From contig JACPXK010000017.1 of the NCBI GenBank assembly GCA_016196565.1, positions 1-44,773 of the forward strand: a stretch of DNA of 44,773 bases, given 5' to 3'. The stretch comes from Candidatus Omnitrophota bacterium (lineage in GTDB: Bacteria > Omnitrophota > Omnitrophia > Omnitrophales > Aquincolibacteriaceae). The position numbers were made by a program, and so were the translations under genes. How positions within the stretch are numbered: the first letter of the stretch is position 1; every line of letters starts with the position of its first letter. Below are positions 1 through 7,100 of the stretch, one piece after another. The notes beneath the pieces were generated by a model. It ran no database searches. It was not told where the DNA came from and worked only from the letters and a program-made list of their open reading frames with translations.

Positions 1-735
1 AACATCGTCATTGCTTCGTCGGTTTTCCCCCCGGGCCTATCGGCCCTTGGGGCCGGAGGCGGCCTCCTCGCAATGACGATACTTTTTTGTGGCTTTTCGA
101 TATCTGCTTTTGCGGCAGACTTTAGTGGAAGAATTTTAGCCGCGAAAACTCCTGAAACAATTCCTGAAATTTCTGTCCCGAGCAAACATCAAGCTTCATG
201 CGGCGCGTCGCAACTTTCGCAAACGCTTCAAGTCAGCCCGGAAGGTTATTTGAAAAACGCGGTTATTTCTTTGGAAGGAAGTCCCGCTCTCACAGGCGGA
301 AAATTTTCACTGCCCTCCATGAATTTGCTGGATCAAAAGGATTGCCGGTTTTCTCCTCATATTCTTTTGACCGCCCAAGGAGAGCCTTTCAAAGTTGCCA
401 ATTCCGATCCGATGGCGCATGATGTGCGCGGATTTCGAGATGCTCAAATGCTTTTTCGCTTTGAAATGGACGAAGGAAGTAAGCCGGTTGAAAAGATAAT
501 TCCGGAGACAGGGCGTTTTTTGATACGTTGCGGCCTTCATCAATGGATGCACGCTTATGTCATTTCGGCGGAGCATCCTTATTATGCCGTGTCGGATGAA
601 AAAGGCTTTTTTTCCATCCCCGGGGTTCCGGAGGGAAACTATACGGTTAGAATATGGCATGAAATTTTAGGAGAAATAACTCAGCCGATTAATTTGACCC
701 AGTCGGTCTCAGATTTTAAATATGAGTATCGTTGA
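1..735 (+). CDS. Periplasmic cupredoxin-like / carboxypeptidase-regulatory-like domain protein (5' end probably outside window)
   Basis: The frame is open from base 1. The first in-window ATG is at 73, giving 220 residues, and lies in the right arm of a palindromic element (4-80), so the true start is probably upstream. The stretch LFCGFSISAFAADF looks like the core and cleavage site of a signal peptide, indicating export. Counting from the ATG at 73, His116 (MAHD) and the cluster Cys153-x2-His156-x2-Met159 (CGLHQWM) resemble type-1 copper ligands. The C-terminal part (FFSIPGVPEGNYTVRIWHE) looks like a carboxypeptidase regulatory-like beta-sandwich. Known relatives with this layout are annotated as plastocyanin-like or carboxypeptidase-regulatory-like proteins; copper binding here is inferred. 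Removing a 75-bp insertion (6-80) would restore a continuous hydrophobic core (aac ata ctt ttt: NILF), so the element appears inserted in frame. Confidence 0.7.
   Translation, partial: NIVIASSVFPPGLSALGAGGGLLAMTILFCGFSISAFAADFSGRILAAKTPETIPEISVPSKHQASCGASQLSQTLQVSPEGYLKNAVISLEGSPALTGGKFSLPSMNLLDQKDCRFSPHILLTAQGEPFKVANSDPMAHDVRGFRDAQMLFRFEMDEGSKPVEKIIPETGRFLIRCGLHQWMHAYVISAEHPYYAVSDEKGFFSIPGVPEGNYTVRIWHEILGEITQPINLTQSVSDFKYEYR
4..80. repeat. REP/MITE-like palindromic element inside a signal-peptide coding region
   Basis: Perfect 11-bp terminal arms, ATCGTCATTGC (4-14) and GCAATGACGAT (70-80), enclose a GC-rich interior with its own smaller palindromes (GGGCC/GGCCC type). The GTCATTGC/GCAATGAC core is shared with the element at 26922-26963. 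The frame is open through the whole element, so it is translated if the gene starts upstream. No transposase is encoded. Confidence 0.75.
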
Positions 736-766
736 AACTAGTCTCAGTGCCTTTTGGGGTTTGTTA

Positions 767-796
767 TTGACGTTTTAAGGGCTTTGGGTTTAAATA
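767..796 (+). promoter_or_regulatory. Putative sigma70 promoter for the TonB/rsmB gene
   Basis: TTGACG (767-772), an 18-bp spacer and TAAATA (791-796) lie about 30 bp before the GTG start at 829. The same TAAATA -10 is used in the suhB promoter candidate. Pattern match only. Confidence 0.4.
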
Positions 797-828
797 CAGC
801 ACATTCATTCAAAAAAAGGAGTTGTCCC

Positions 829-2589
829 GTGAAAAAAGTAATGATCCTCGCATTAAGTTTGTCTTTTTCTTTTGGTTTTCATCCCGTCTCCGGGTTGGCC
901 CAGGAAGCTATCAAAGAAATGGCTCCCGTAGTTTTTTCCGAACCGGCGCAAAACGGCAATCCTTTCATTTTCAAAATGACTTCTGACGGGGGAGTTTTGG
1001 CCAAACCCGGCGATGTTTTTACCGAAGGCGGCCATTATGAAAAAATGACCCTTCCTTACTTACTCGGTACTCCGGCTCCAATTCCTTATCCTCGTTGGGC
1101 CGTCCGTCAGGGATGGGAAGGCCGGTTTGACATTGCCCTTGAAATTCTAAAAGACGGTTCCGTGGGGCGCACGAAAGTCATGCGTTCCACCGGATATTCT
1201 TTACTCGATCAAGCCGCCGAAAAGTCCGTCAAGACCTGGAAATGCCTGTCCTTTTTCAGATTGAAAAGGATTAATCCCCGATTCCTTCATTCGCAGCTTA
1301 AAACAGCCGCGCTGGTTTGGCAGGAAATACAAAACAGTACGGAGCCGGCTGATCGCTGGCTCGCCCATTTTTTTTACCGTAACCGGAAGAAATTCGGGTC
1401 CCGTGACCGGCGTTTTTTTTCCGAAACGATTTACGCCCTTTTCAGGCATAAACTTTTTCTCGAAGCTTGGAGCGCGGCCTTAGGTTATGAAAAAGACGCT
1501 TCCCTCCTTGTTTTAATGGCGGCCGCCCGCGAAGATCTGATTTCCCAAGAAATATTTGAAGAGCAAATTAAGAATTCTTTTCCTCAAATCCGCATGGTGG
1601 AAACCGTTTACGCTTCGTTAAGAAATCACGCTTTCCCCGCCGGCCTTAGTTTTGATTCCGAAGAAGAAAAAATGTCGGTGGAATATTCTTTCCCTCTTTG
1701 GCTCGTCCGGCGCTGGCAAAAAAGATTTGGTGCCGAGGAATGCCGCTCGCTTTTGCAGGTCTCGATCGCACGGCCGCCGCTGGTGCTTCGCATTAATCCT
1801 TTGAAAATGACACGCGAACGTCAAATCGGAAGATTCGAAAAAATGGGATGGGAAGTTTTTCCCACCGAACGTTCGCCTTACGGCTTGGTCTTTAAAGAAA
1901 GGGCCCATCTTTTCGAAACCGAGGATTTTCAAAAGGGATTTTTCGAAATTCAGGACGAGGGAAGTCAAATCATCTGCCAAATGGTCGAGGCCAAGCCCGG
2001 CCAAACCGTTTGGGACGTTTGCGCCGGAGGAGGGGGAAAAAGCCTGCTTCTTGCCGCCCTCATGGAAAACAAGGGACGTGTGATTGCGACAGATATCCGG
2101 AAATGGAAACTCGAGGAGCTTAAAAAACGCTTTCGCAGGGCAGGGGCCATGAATATTTTTCCGGCCGATCTTGAAAGGATTTCCGAGGCGCAGGAGATGA
2201 AAAAGGGAGTGGATAAGATTTTGGTGGATGCCCCTTGTTCGGGAACGGGCACGTATCGCCGTAATCCGGACGCCAAATGGAAATTAAGCGAAGAAAAGCT
2301 GAAAAATTTTCATAAAGACCAAGTGGCCATTGTGGAGAAGGCCTTACCCTACCTTAAAAAAGGCGGAAGGCTTTATTATGTGACGTGTTCCCTGGAACCT
2401 GAGGAAAATGAAGAGGTGATAGCCGAAATCATATCTGGCCATCCCGAGCTCCAAAAGGTATCCTATCCTTATTCTAAAGACGGATTTTTCCGCCTTCTGC
2501 CTCATAAAAATCAAACCGATGGATTTTTTCTCGGCATGGCCGAAAATAAGATGACTCCCTCGGTAAATAATTCGAGGGAGTCATCCTGA
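829..2589 (+). CDS. rsmB: TonB C-terminal domain fused to RsmB-type 16S rRNA (cytosine-C5)-methyltransferase
   Basis: I chose the GTG at 829 because AAGGAG (815-820) lies 8 nt upstream and the protein then opens with a clean signal peptide (VKKVMILALSLSFSFG). An upstream in-frame ATG at 754 has no such signal. Residues about 75-138 match a TonB C-terminal domain (PYPRWAVRQGWEGRFDIAL, then TGYSLLDQAAEKSVKTWK). From about residue 145 the sequence is an RsmB/NOP2/Sun enzyme: a NusB-like helical domain, the SAM-binding DVCAGGGGKS near residue 396, DAPCSGTG with Cys470, and TCSLEPEEN with Cys520, the two catalytic cysteines of m5C RNA methyltransferases. A secreted TonB-like protein joined to a cytoplasmic rRNA methylase makes no biological sense, so two genes merged by an indel near 1240 are likely. 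The C-terminus runs into a palindromic repeat that supplies the stop codon. Confidence 0.75.
   Translation: MKKVMILALSLSFSFGFHPVSGLAQEAIKEMAPVVFSEPAQNGNPFIFKMTSDGGVLAKPGDVFTEGGHYEKMTLPYLLGTPAPIPYPRWAVRQGWEGRFDIALEILKDGSVGRTKVMRSTGYSLLDQAAEKSVKTWKCLSFFRLKRINPRFLHSQLKTAALVWQEIQNSTEPADRWLAHFFYRNRKKFGSRDRRFFSETIYALFRHKLFLEAWSAALGYEKDASLLVLMAAAREDLISQEIFEEQIKNSFPQIRMVETVYASLRNHAFPAGLSFDSEEEKMSVEYSFPLWLVRRWQKRFGAEECRSLLQVSIARPPLVLRINPLKMTRERQIGRFEKMGWEVFPTERSPYGLVFKERAHLFETEDFQKGFFEIQDEGSQIICQMVEAKPGQTVWDVCAGGGGKSLLLAALMENKGRVIATDIRKWKLEELKKRFRRAGAMNIFPADLERISEAQEMKKGVDKILVDAPCSGTGTYRRNPDAKWKLSEEKLKNFHKDQVAIVEKALPYLKKGGRLYYVTCSLEPEENEEVIAEIISGHPELQKVSYPYSKDGFFRLLPHKNQTDGFFLGMAENKMTPSVNNSRESS
1237..1274 (+). 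other. Probable frameshift junction between a tonB-like gene and rsmB
   Basis: After KTWK (ending at 1242), re-reading one base gives atg cct gtc ctt ttt cag att gaa aag gat taa (1242-1274). This encodes MPVLFQIEKD and a stop, which resembles the last beta-strand of TonB domains (IPVxFxIE). In the uninterrupted frame the sequence CLSFFRLKRINP has no TonB character. A TTG at 1261 in the rsmB frame could then start rsmB (LKRINPRFLHS), overlapping the tonB stop. The simplest account is loss of one A from a run of four before TGCC. Confidence 0.5.
2551..2584. repeat. Perfect 12-bp inverted repeat at the 3' end of rsmB
   Basis: ATGACTCCCTCG (2551-2562) and CGAGGGAGTCAT (2573-2584) flank a 10-nt AT-rich loop. 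It overlaps the left arm of the element at 2580-2640 and encodes the last residues of the rsmB product. No T-tract follows, so it is not a canonical intrinsic terminator. Confidence 0.7.
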
Positions 2590-2640
2590 GCGAAGCGAAG
2601 GATCTCAGAGATCCTTCGGGCTTTCAGCCCTCAGGATGAC
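2580..2640. repeat. REP-like palindromic element (GTCATCCTGAG...CTCAGGATGAC)
   Basis: The 11-bp arms GTCATCCTGAG (2580-2590) and CTCAGGATGAC (2630-2640) surround an interior hairpin made from GGATCTC/GAGATCC. It contains the rsmB stop codon (TGA 2587-2589). The half-element GCTCAGGATGAC recurs at the ygfZ stop (about 25818-25829). Sequences of this type are widespread intergenic repeats in several bacterial phyla. Confidence 0.75.
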
Positions 2641-2662
2641 GAATAATATAGGAGATAAAATT

Positions 2663-3031
2663 ATGTTAAAAAAAATAATGATCATTACCTTTTTTATTCT
2701 TATGGGGTTTGTCCCATTTTGTTTGGCCGGCGTCGATGGCCACACCGAGAAAGGTGTCTGGGCCCGGGAAGCGACTGTGATCGGAAGAGGGCTGGGAAAT
2801 ATTATCGGGCTTCCGCTTGAAATTCCGCGCGCTTTCCAAAGAGAGACCGGCACTCATTCCAGGGTTTGGCCCATTACTTTTATCCCTCGCTTATTGACGA
2901 ACCTCGCCGTTCGCCTGTCCTCTATCTTTAATGATCTTGTCGTTTACCCTTGGGTTGCTCCCTTTACGGATGATCTTTCTCCTTGGACGGAATCCTACGA
3001 TATTCCCGAATATCCCTGGCAAGGAAATTAA
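2663..3031 (+). CDS. Exported TIGR04073-like (exosortase-system-associated) small protein
   Basis: The ATG at 2663 has AGGAG (2650-2654) 8 nt upstream and is preferred over the in-frame ATG at 2636, which lies in the REP element. The 122-residue product starts with a signal peptide (MLKKIMIITFFILMG to FCLAG). The mature part carries the pattern R-x-GRGLGNIIGLPLEIPRA, which resembles the GRG(L/A)xN...LEIP core of TIGR04073, a family noted in genomes with exosortase systems and of unknown function. A second member lies at 23826-24296. Six bases separate it from cobO, so they may be cotranscribed. The family call is from motif memory and is moderate. Confidence 0.6.
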   Translation: MLKKIMIITFFILMGFVPFCLAGVDGHTEKGVWAREATVIGRGLGNIIGLPLEIPRAFQRETGTHSRVWPITFIPRLLTNLAVRLSSIFNDLVVYPWVAPFTDDLSPWTESYDIPEYPWQGN

Positions 3032-3037
3032 AGCGTT

Positions 3038-3613
3038 ATGTCCGCGCGAGTTGATAAGGCCCCTCGTATTCATGAGGAAATCAAGGAGTTTAAGAAAAAA
3101 GGTTTGATCCTTGTCAACACCGGAGACGGCAAAGGCAAAAGCACCGCGGCTTTTGGAACGGCCCTTCGTGCCATTGGACGCGGGTATCAAGTGGCCATGG
3201 TCCAGTTCATCAAGGGGAAATGGAAGACAGGAGAAGTGGAGGCCGCTAAAAAATTCGGGGACCAGTTTCAAATTGATATTATGGGAGAGGGATTTACCTG
3301 GGACACCAAAAATTTCGACCAGGATGTGCAAAAGGCGCGCGAAGCCTGGGAAAGATGCAAACAAATTCTTCATGATAAAAAACATCAGCTTGTGATTTTT
3401 GACGAAATTAATTATGTGATGAAATACAATTTTCTTGATGCGAAAGAAGTTGTCGAAGAACTCAAGAAAAAGCCCCCTTTGAAACATGTCATCCTCACCG
3501 GAGGAGGGGCCCCGCCGGAACTTATCGAAATTGCCGACCTTGTCACCGAAATGAAATGCATCAAGCATCCTTATGCCCAAGGCATAAAAGCGCAACCAGG
3601 AATTGAATATTAA
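3038..3613 (+). CDS. cobO: ATP:cob(I)alamin (corrinoid) adenosyltransferase, CobO/BtuR family
   Basis: The product has 191 residues, close to the usual 180-200. The Walker A motif GDGKGKST is at 30-37 after a short amphipathic N-terminus, followed by TAAFGTALRAIGRGYQV and MVQFIKGKWKTGE, typical of the CobA/CobO/BtuR fold. VIFDEINYVMKY is the Walker B region, and a conserved TGGGAPPELIEIADLVTEM block lies near the C-terminus. It transfers adenosyl from ATP to cobalt of corrinoids, making or salvaging adenosylcobalamin in the cytoplasm. A B12-binding radical SAM enzyme at 33631-35178 is a possible cobalamin consumer in this window. No Shine-Dalgarno is seen, and close spacing to neighbours suggests coupled translation. 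Confidence 0.92.
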   Translation: MSARVDKAPRIHEEIKEFKKKGLILVNTGDGKGKSTAAFGTALRAIGRGYQVAMVQFIKGKWKTGEVEAAKKFGDQFQIDIMGEGFTWDTKNFDQDVQKAREAWERCKQILHDKKHQLVIFDEINYVMKYNFLDAKEVVEELKKKPPLKHVILTGGGAPPELIEIADLVTEMKCIKHPYAQGIKAQPGIEY

Positions 3614-3616
3614 AGA

Positions 3617-3988
3617 ATGCCCATTCGTTGTCCCAAATGCGGAATGAAACATGATGTGGTGGAATTCGAAAGCGGACGGCGCCTCAAATGCCGTTGCGGG
3701 CTCAAACTCGACATTTCCCTCATGCAAACGGTGGAAGATTTCCTGCGCTATTTCGAAAGCGAAGACGAGCGCAAGAAAGCCAAAGAAATCCAGGACGACG
3801 CCCAGCTAATCTGCCAAATGATTCTGGACGAAAATTGTCCACCCGTGGATATTGAAATCGCCAAAGATCAGCTCAAGGCGAAAGTTGAAAACTTTTTCCC
3901 CGACAAAATCGAAGTCTACCGCATGATTTATGAATCCCGCTTCAATCGTCTCTGGGAGCAATTTAGAACAAGCAGGCCCTCCGAATAG
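3617..3988 (+). CDS. Small zinc-ribbon protein of unknown function
   Basis: A 123-residue protein starting 3 nt after the cobO stop, so almost certainly in the same transcript. Cys5-x2-Cys8 (CPKC) and Cys25-x-Cys27 (CRC) near the N-terminus form a probable zinc ribbon. The rest is charged and helical (EDERKKAKEIQDDAQLICQ), ending in a Trp/Phe/Arg-rich tail. No enzymatic motif, signal peptide or TM segment is present. It could be a nucleic-acid or protein-binding adaptor; the sequence gives no specific function. Confidence 0.7.
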   Translation: MPIRCPKCGMKHDVVEFESGRRLKCRCGLKLDISLMQTVEDFLRYFESEDERKKAKEIQDDAQLICQMILDENCPPVDIEIAKDQLKAKVENFFPDKIEVYRMIYESRFNRLWEQFRTSRPSE

Positions 3989-4063
3989 CAGTCCAAGATT
4001 AGACGCCGGAATTAGCTGATGTTTGCTAATGCTATATTGCAAAATCAGCCGCCAATAAGGCGG

Positions 4064-4092
4064 TTGACTTCCTTCTATTAATAAGTTATTTT
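4064..4092 (+). promoter_or_regulatory. Putative sigma70 promoter of the giant gene
   Basis: TTGACT (4064-4069), a 17-bp spacer and TATTTT (4087-4092) predict a start near 4099 and a leader of about 42 nt before the ATG at 4141. The -35 box is flanked by a small GC-rich hairpin (4047-4065). Confidence 0.5.
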
Positions 4093-4104
4093 CCATTTTC
4101 ACAA

Positions 4105-4129
4105 AGTTTCAAAAAAGTCATTTGAAACT
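4105..4129 (+). promoter_or_regulatory. Perfect inverted repeat in the leader of the giant gene
   Basis: AGTTTCAAA (4105-4113), a 7-nt loop and TTTGAAACT (4121-4129) end 11 nt before the ATG. No Shine-Dalgarno is present, so the stem sits where ribosome binding would be expected. It could be an operator near the transcription start or an RNA stem-loop affecting initiation or mRNA stability. Confidence 0.5.
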
Positions 4130-4140
4130 ATCAAAACCCA

Positions 4141-7100
4141 ATGAAATCAAAACTTAAAACCCCAGCGGCCTTAAAGCGCCTACTTTCATTTTGGATTTTA
4201 ATAGTCTTCCTTATAAGCAATACTTTTCCATACCCTGTTTACGGCGCAAGTCCAGCAGTTGAAGCCAGTTTAAAGATTTCCCCCGAAAATCTAGCTGCCA
4301 TTCAAATTCCCCAAAATATCGGAAAGATTCAGGAATTCCATCAAGGAAAATCCAGCCAGGTCGTCGTGCTCGTTCAAGATGCCCATGCCATTCCGGATGC
4401 CCAGCGAAGCATTCAGAAAATCATCGAGCATTTTCAAAAAGAGTATGGCGTCGGCTTAATCGCCCTTGAAGGGGCTTCCGAGGAATTAGACGCGCGCATT
4501 TTTAGAAGTTTTCCGGACAAAGGGATTCTCAAGCGTGTTTTCGAGGAGTATTTTGAAAAGGGTGAATTGAGCGGAAGTGTTGCCGCCGCCATTTTCTCTA
4601 ATGTCGGTGGCGGCAAGCCGGCCTTTTTTAAAGGCGTTGAAGATTGGCCGCTTTATGAAGAAGGTATCGGTCTTTATCTTAAGGCCTCAAAAGAGGAAGG
4701 GTCTTACGGGGCGAAAATCGCGGAATTAAAAAAAGAAATTCAGAAGAAAAAAGCCGAGGTTTATTCCAAAGAGCTTCTGGACTTAGACCGTTCCCTGGAA
4801 AGCTTTCATGCCCGTCACGAAAACCTGGCCGCCGTATTAAAGAAGTTTGCTGCTATACGCCTGCCTGAAAAAGGCACCGAGCTTGCCTTGCTGGTAGAGG
4901 AAATTCTTCGGGAAGGGGAAGACAAAAAGCTTCTGGAGTCGGAGGTTGAAGGTTTAGCGAAAAAGATGCAAACGTTATTGAAAAAAGGCCGGAAAGATAT
5001 TAAGGCATTTGATCGAAACGCATTTAATCAAAAATATCAGGAATTCCAGACTTCTCAAATTGCCCCGGAGGCCTTCGCCCTTTTTCTTAAGGAAATCGCG
5101 GCCAAACAAAATCTTCCCCTTCGATTTTCTCCTTATGTAGAGGAACTTATCCATAAACAAAAACAGATGCGAAATATTGAAGGGACCGAGATCTTCCGTG
5201 AGTTCGAAGTTTATAGCCGATCCGTTAAAGAAAGCCTTTTTCGCAGCGATGAGGAAAGAAAACTGGATCAATCCAGCCATGAGCTTGAACTTCTCGAACG
5301 TTTTGCCCGTTTAGAGCTAAGCCGCGAGGATTGGAATGAATTAAATGCTTTGTCCTTGCGAGCCCCGGAGGGGCGAAGCAATCTCAGAGAAAATCTAAAA
5401 TCTCATTTCAATTTTTACCGCAATGCCCAAAAAAGGGAATCGGCGCTTTTCGGCAATTTGCTTTCGCTGATGAAACAAAAAAAGTCGAACGCTTCGATTT
5501 TTGTGGCCGGCGGATTTCACACCGAAGGCCTGACCCGGTTATTGAAGGAACAAGGTATTTCTTATCTTCTTCTGATGCCCCAAATTAAGTCCCTTCCCGA
5601 AACGGATTATTACCGCGAGCATATGAATGGAAATGTTTCCTGGAAAAATTATTTAAAGGCCGAGAACGGAAAAATCAATTTGTATCAAGCCTTTGTGCGG
5701 GCGACCCGTGACAAACTTCTTACTGGTCACTCGTCACTTTTGAAAATTTGGCGCGATCAAATCATCCGGGATTTGGCCGTGGAAAGGCGCGCCGCAGCGG
5801 CCCATGACTACACGGCTTTTATTGATGAAGTTTCGAAAAATAAAAGGGCGGACCAATTTCTGGCTCCCTGGCAAATCAAAGTCGATCGTTTTCTTAAAAA
5901 TCTCCGCCGGCTTGAAGAAAACCATCAACTCACCGAACAAAATGTCCTTAAAATTTTAAATCCGTCTATGGCTATCGGACTTTTGGATGTGGCGCCTTTC
6001 CAACGCCGCCTTTTTGTTCCCGATGATCTCATCGGCCTCGATTCCCGCTCTGAAACGCGGATGGAGAGCGAAAATCCTTACTTAAATAAAGATCTTATTC
6101 CAAAGCATAAACAGGCATTTTTAGAAGCTATTCACCGGCTTGAAAGAGAGCTTTTTGACAAAAAAGGAATAACCTTCGATCAAAATCCCTCGGTTAAAGA
6201 TCTTGCAGAAGTGATTCAGCCGCCATCTTCGGGCTTAGAGCTTGTTTATGCAAAAGCGTTTTTTAATATGGGCAAGGTTCTGGGTATTTGGGAAATTGCT
6301 GAGGCGGAAAAAGGAGACGATGCCGGGGCTACGATAAAAATCCAAAAGGTAAATCGGAATATTCTGCCGTCCTTGACGGATTCAGAAGAAGTCATGGCAG
6401 ATGAAACCGTTCAGGGGATGAGGGCCGGGATCCATAGAATTAAGCAAATACTCGAACATCGTGCTAAAGGAGGAAAACCTATCGTATTAACTTTATTGGG
6501 CGGAAACGATAAAACCTCGGAAAAATTGGCGCGAGAGATTTCAACAAGCGGGATACCCGGTATTCCGAGTATTGTGGTGATGCCTGGTGCTGAGTTTGTA
6601 GCTCGTGGAGGGATACGAGATGGTGGCGGCGAGAATTTTTTCTTTTTCTCAAGCCAGCCGGACAGTTACTTTATCCCTAGGACTTCTTTTGCGGAATATC
6701 CAGAAAACTGGTTAGATTTCAACGGATTTCAAGGTCGCCTTGCCCAAGCTTTAAGCTTCCACTCGCTTGTTATTTTGACAGGAGTTCCAAGCGAAGTGCT
6801 TTTAAGAAACAGCGATGTTTCTCCTTTGCGTGTGAGAATACTTTCTTCTTCTAAGAGAAGCGAACTTCTTGGATATTTACAAAACGCCATTGATATTTCG
6901 AAAGCGGATTTGATGATTACCGAAAATTTTCCAACCGATGAGGAAGGAATCTCCCGCTCCGAAACGCGAACCCCCCTCCCCCTCAAATTTGATACGATCA
7001 AGGCGCTTGAGACGGAGCTAAAAGAGCGAGGGGTAGACGAAGAGGTCTTCACTGCAGTTCTTTCCACGGTAGTTGCTTCCCTTAGCAAACCCCTGAATAT

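Noticed and set aside
1237..1274. Programmed -1 frameshifting as the explanation for the TonB/RsmB frame
   Set aside because: There is no X-XXY-YYZ heptamer or downstream pseudoknot visible; a lost base or real fusion is simpler.
4047..4065. AGCCGCC-AATAA-GGCGGTT hairpin as terminator of the cobO operon
   Set aside because: The stem is only 5-7 bp and no T-run follows; it also overlaps the -35 box of the giant gene, so no terminator is called.
5706..5738. GTGAC/GTCAC-rich stretch in the giant gene as another inserted repeat
   Set aside because: The units are short and imperfect, and no second copy was found in the window.
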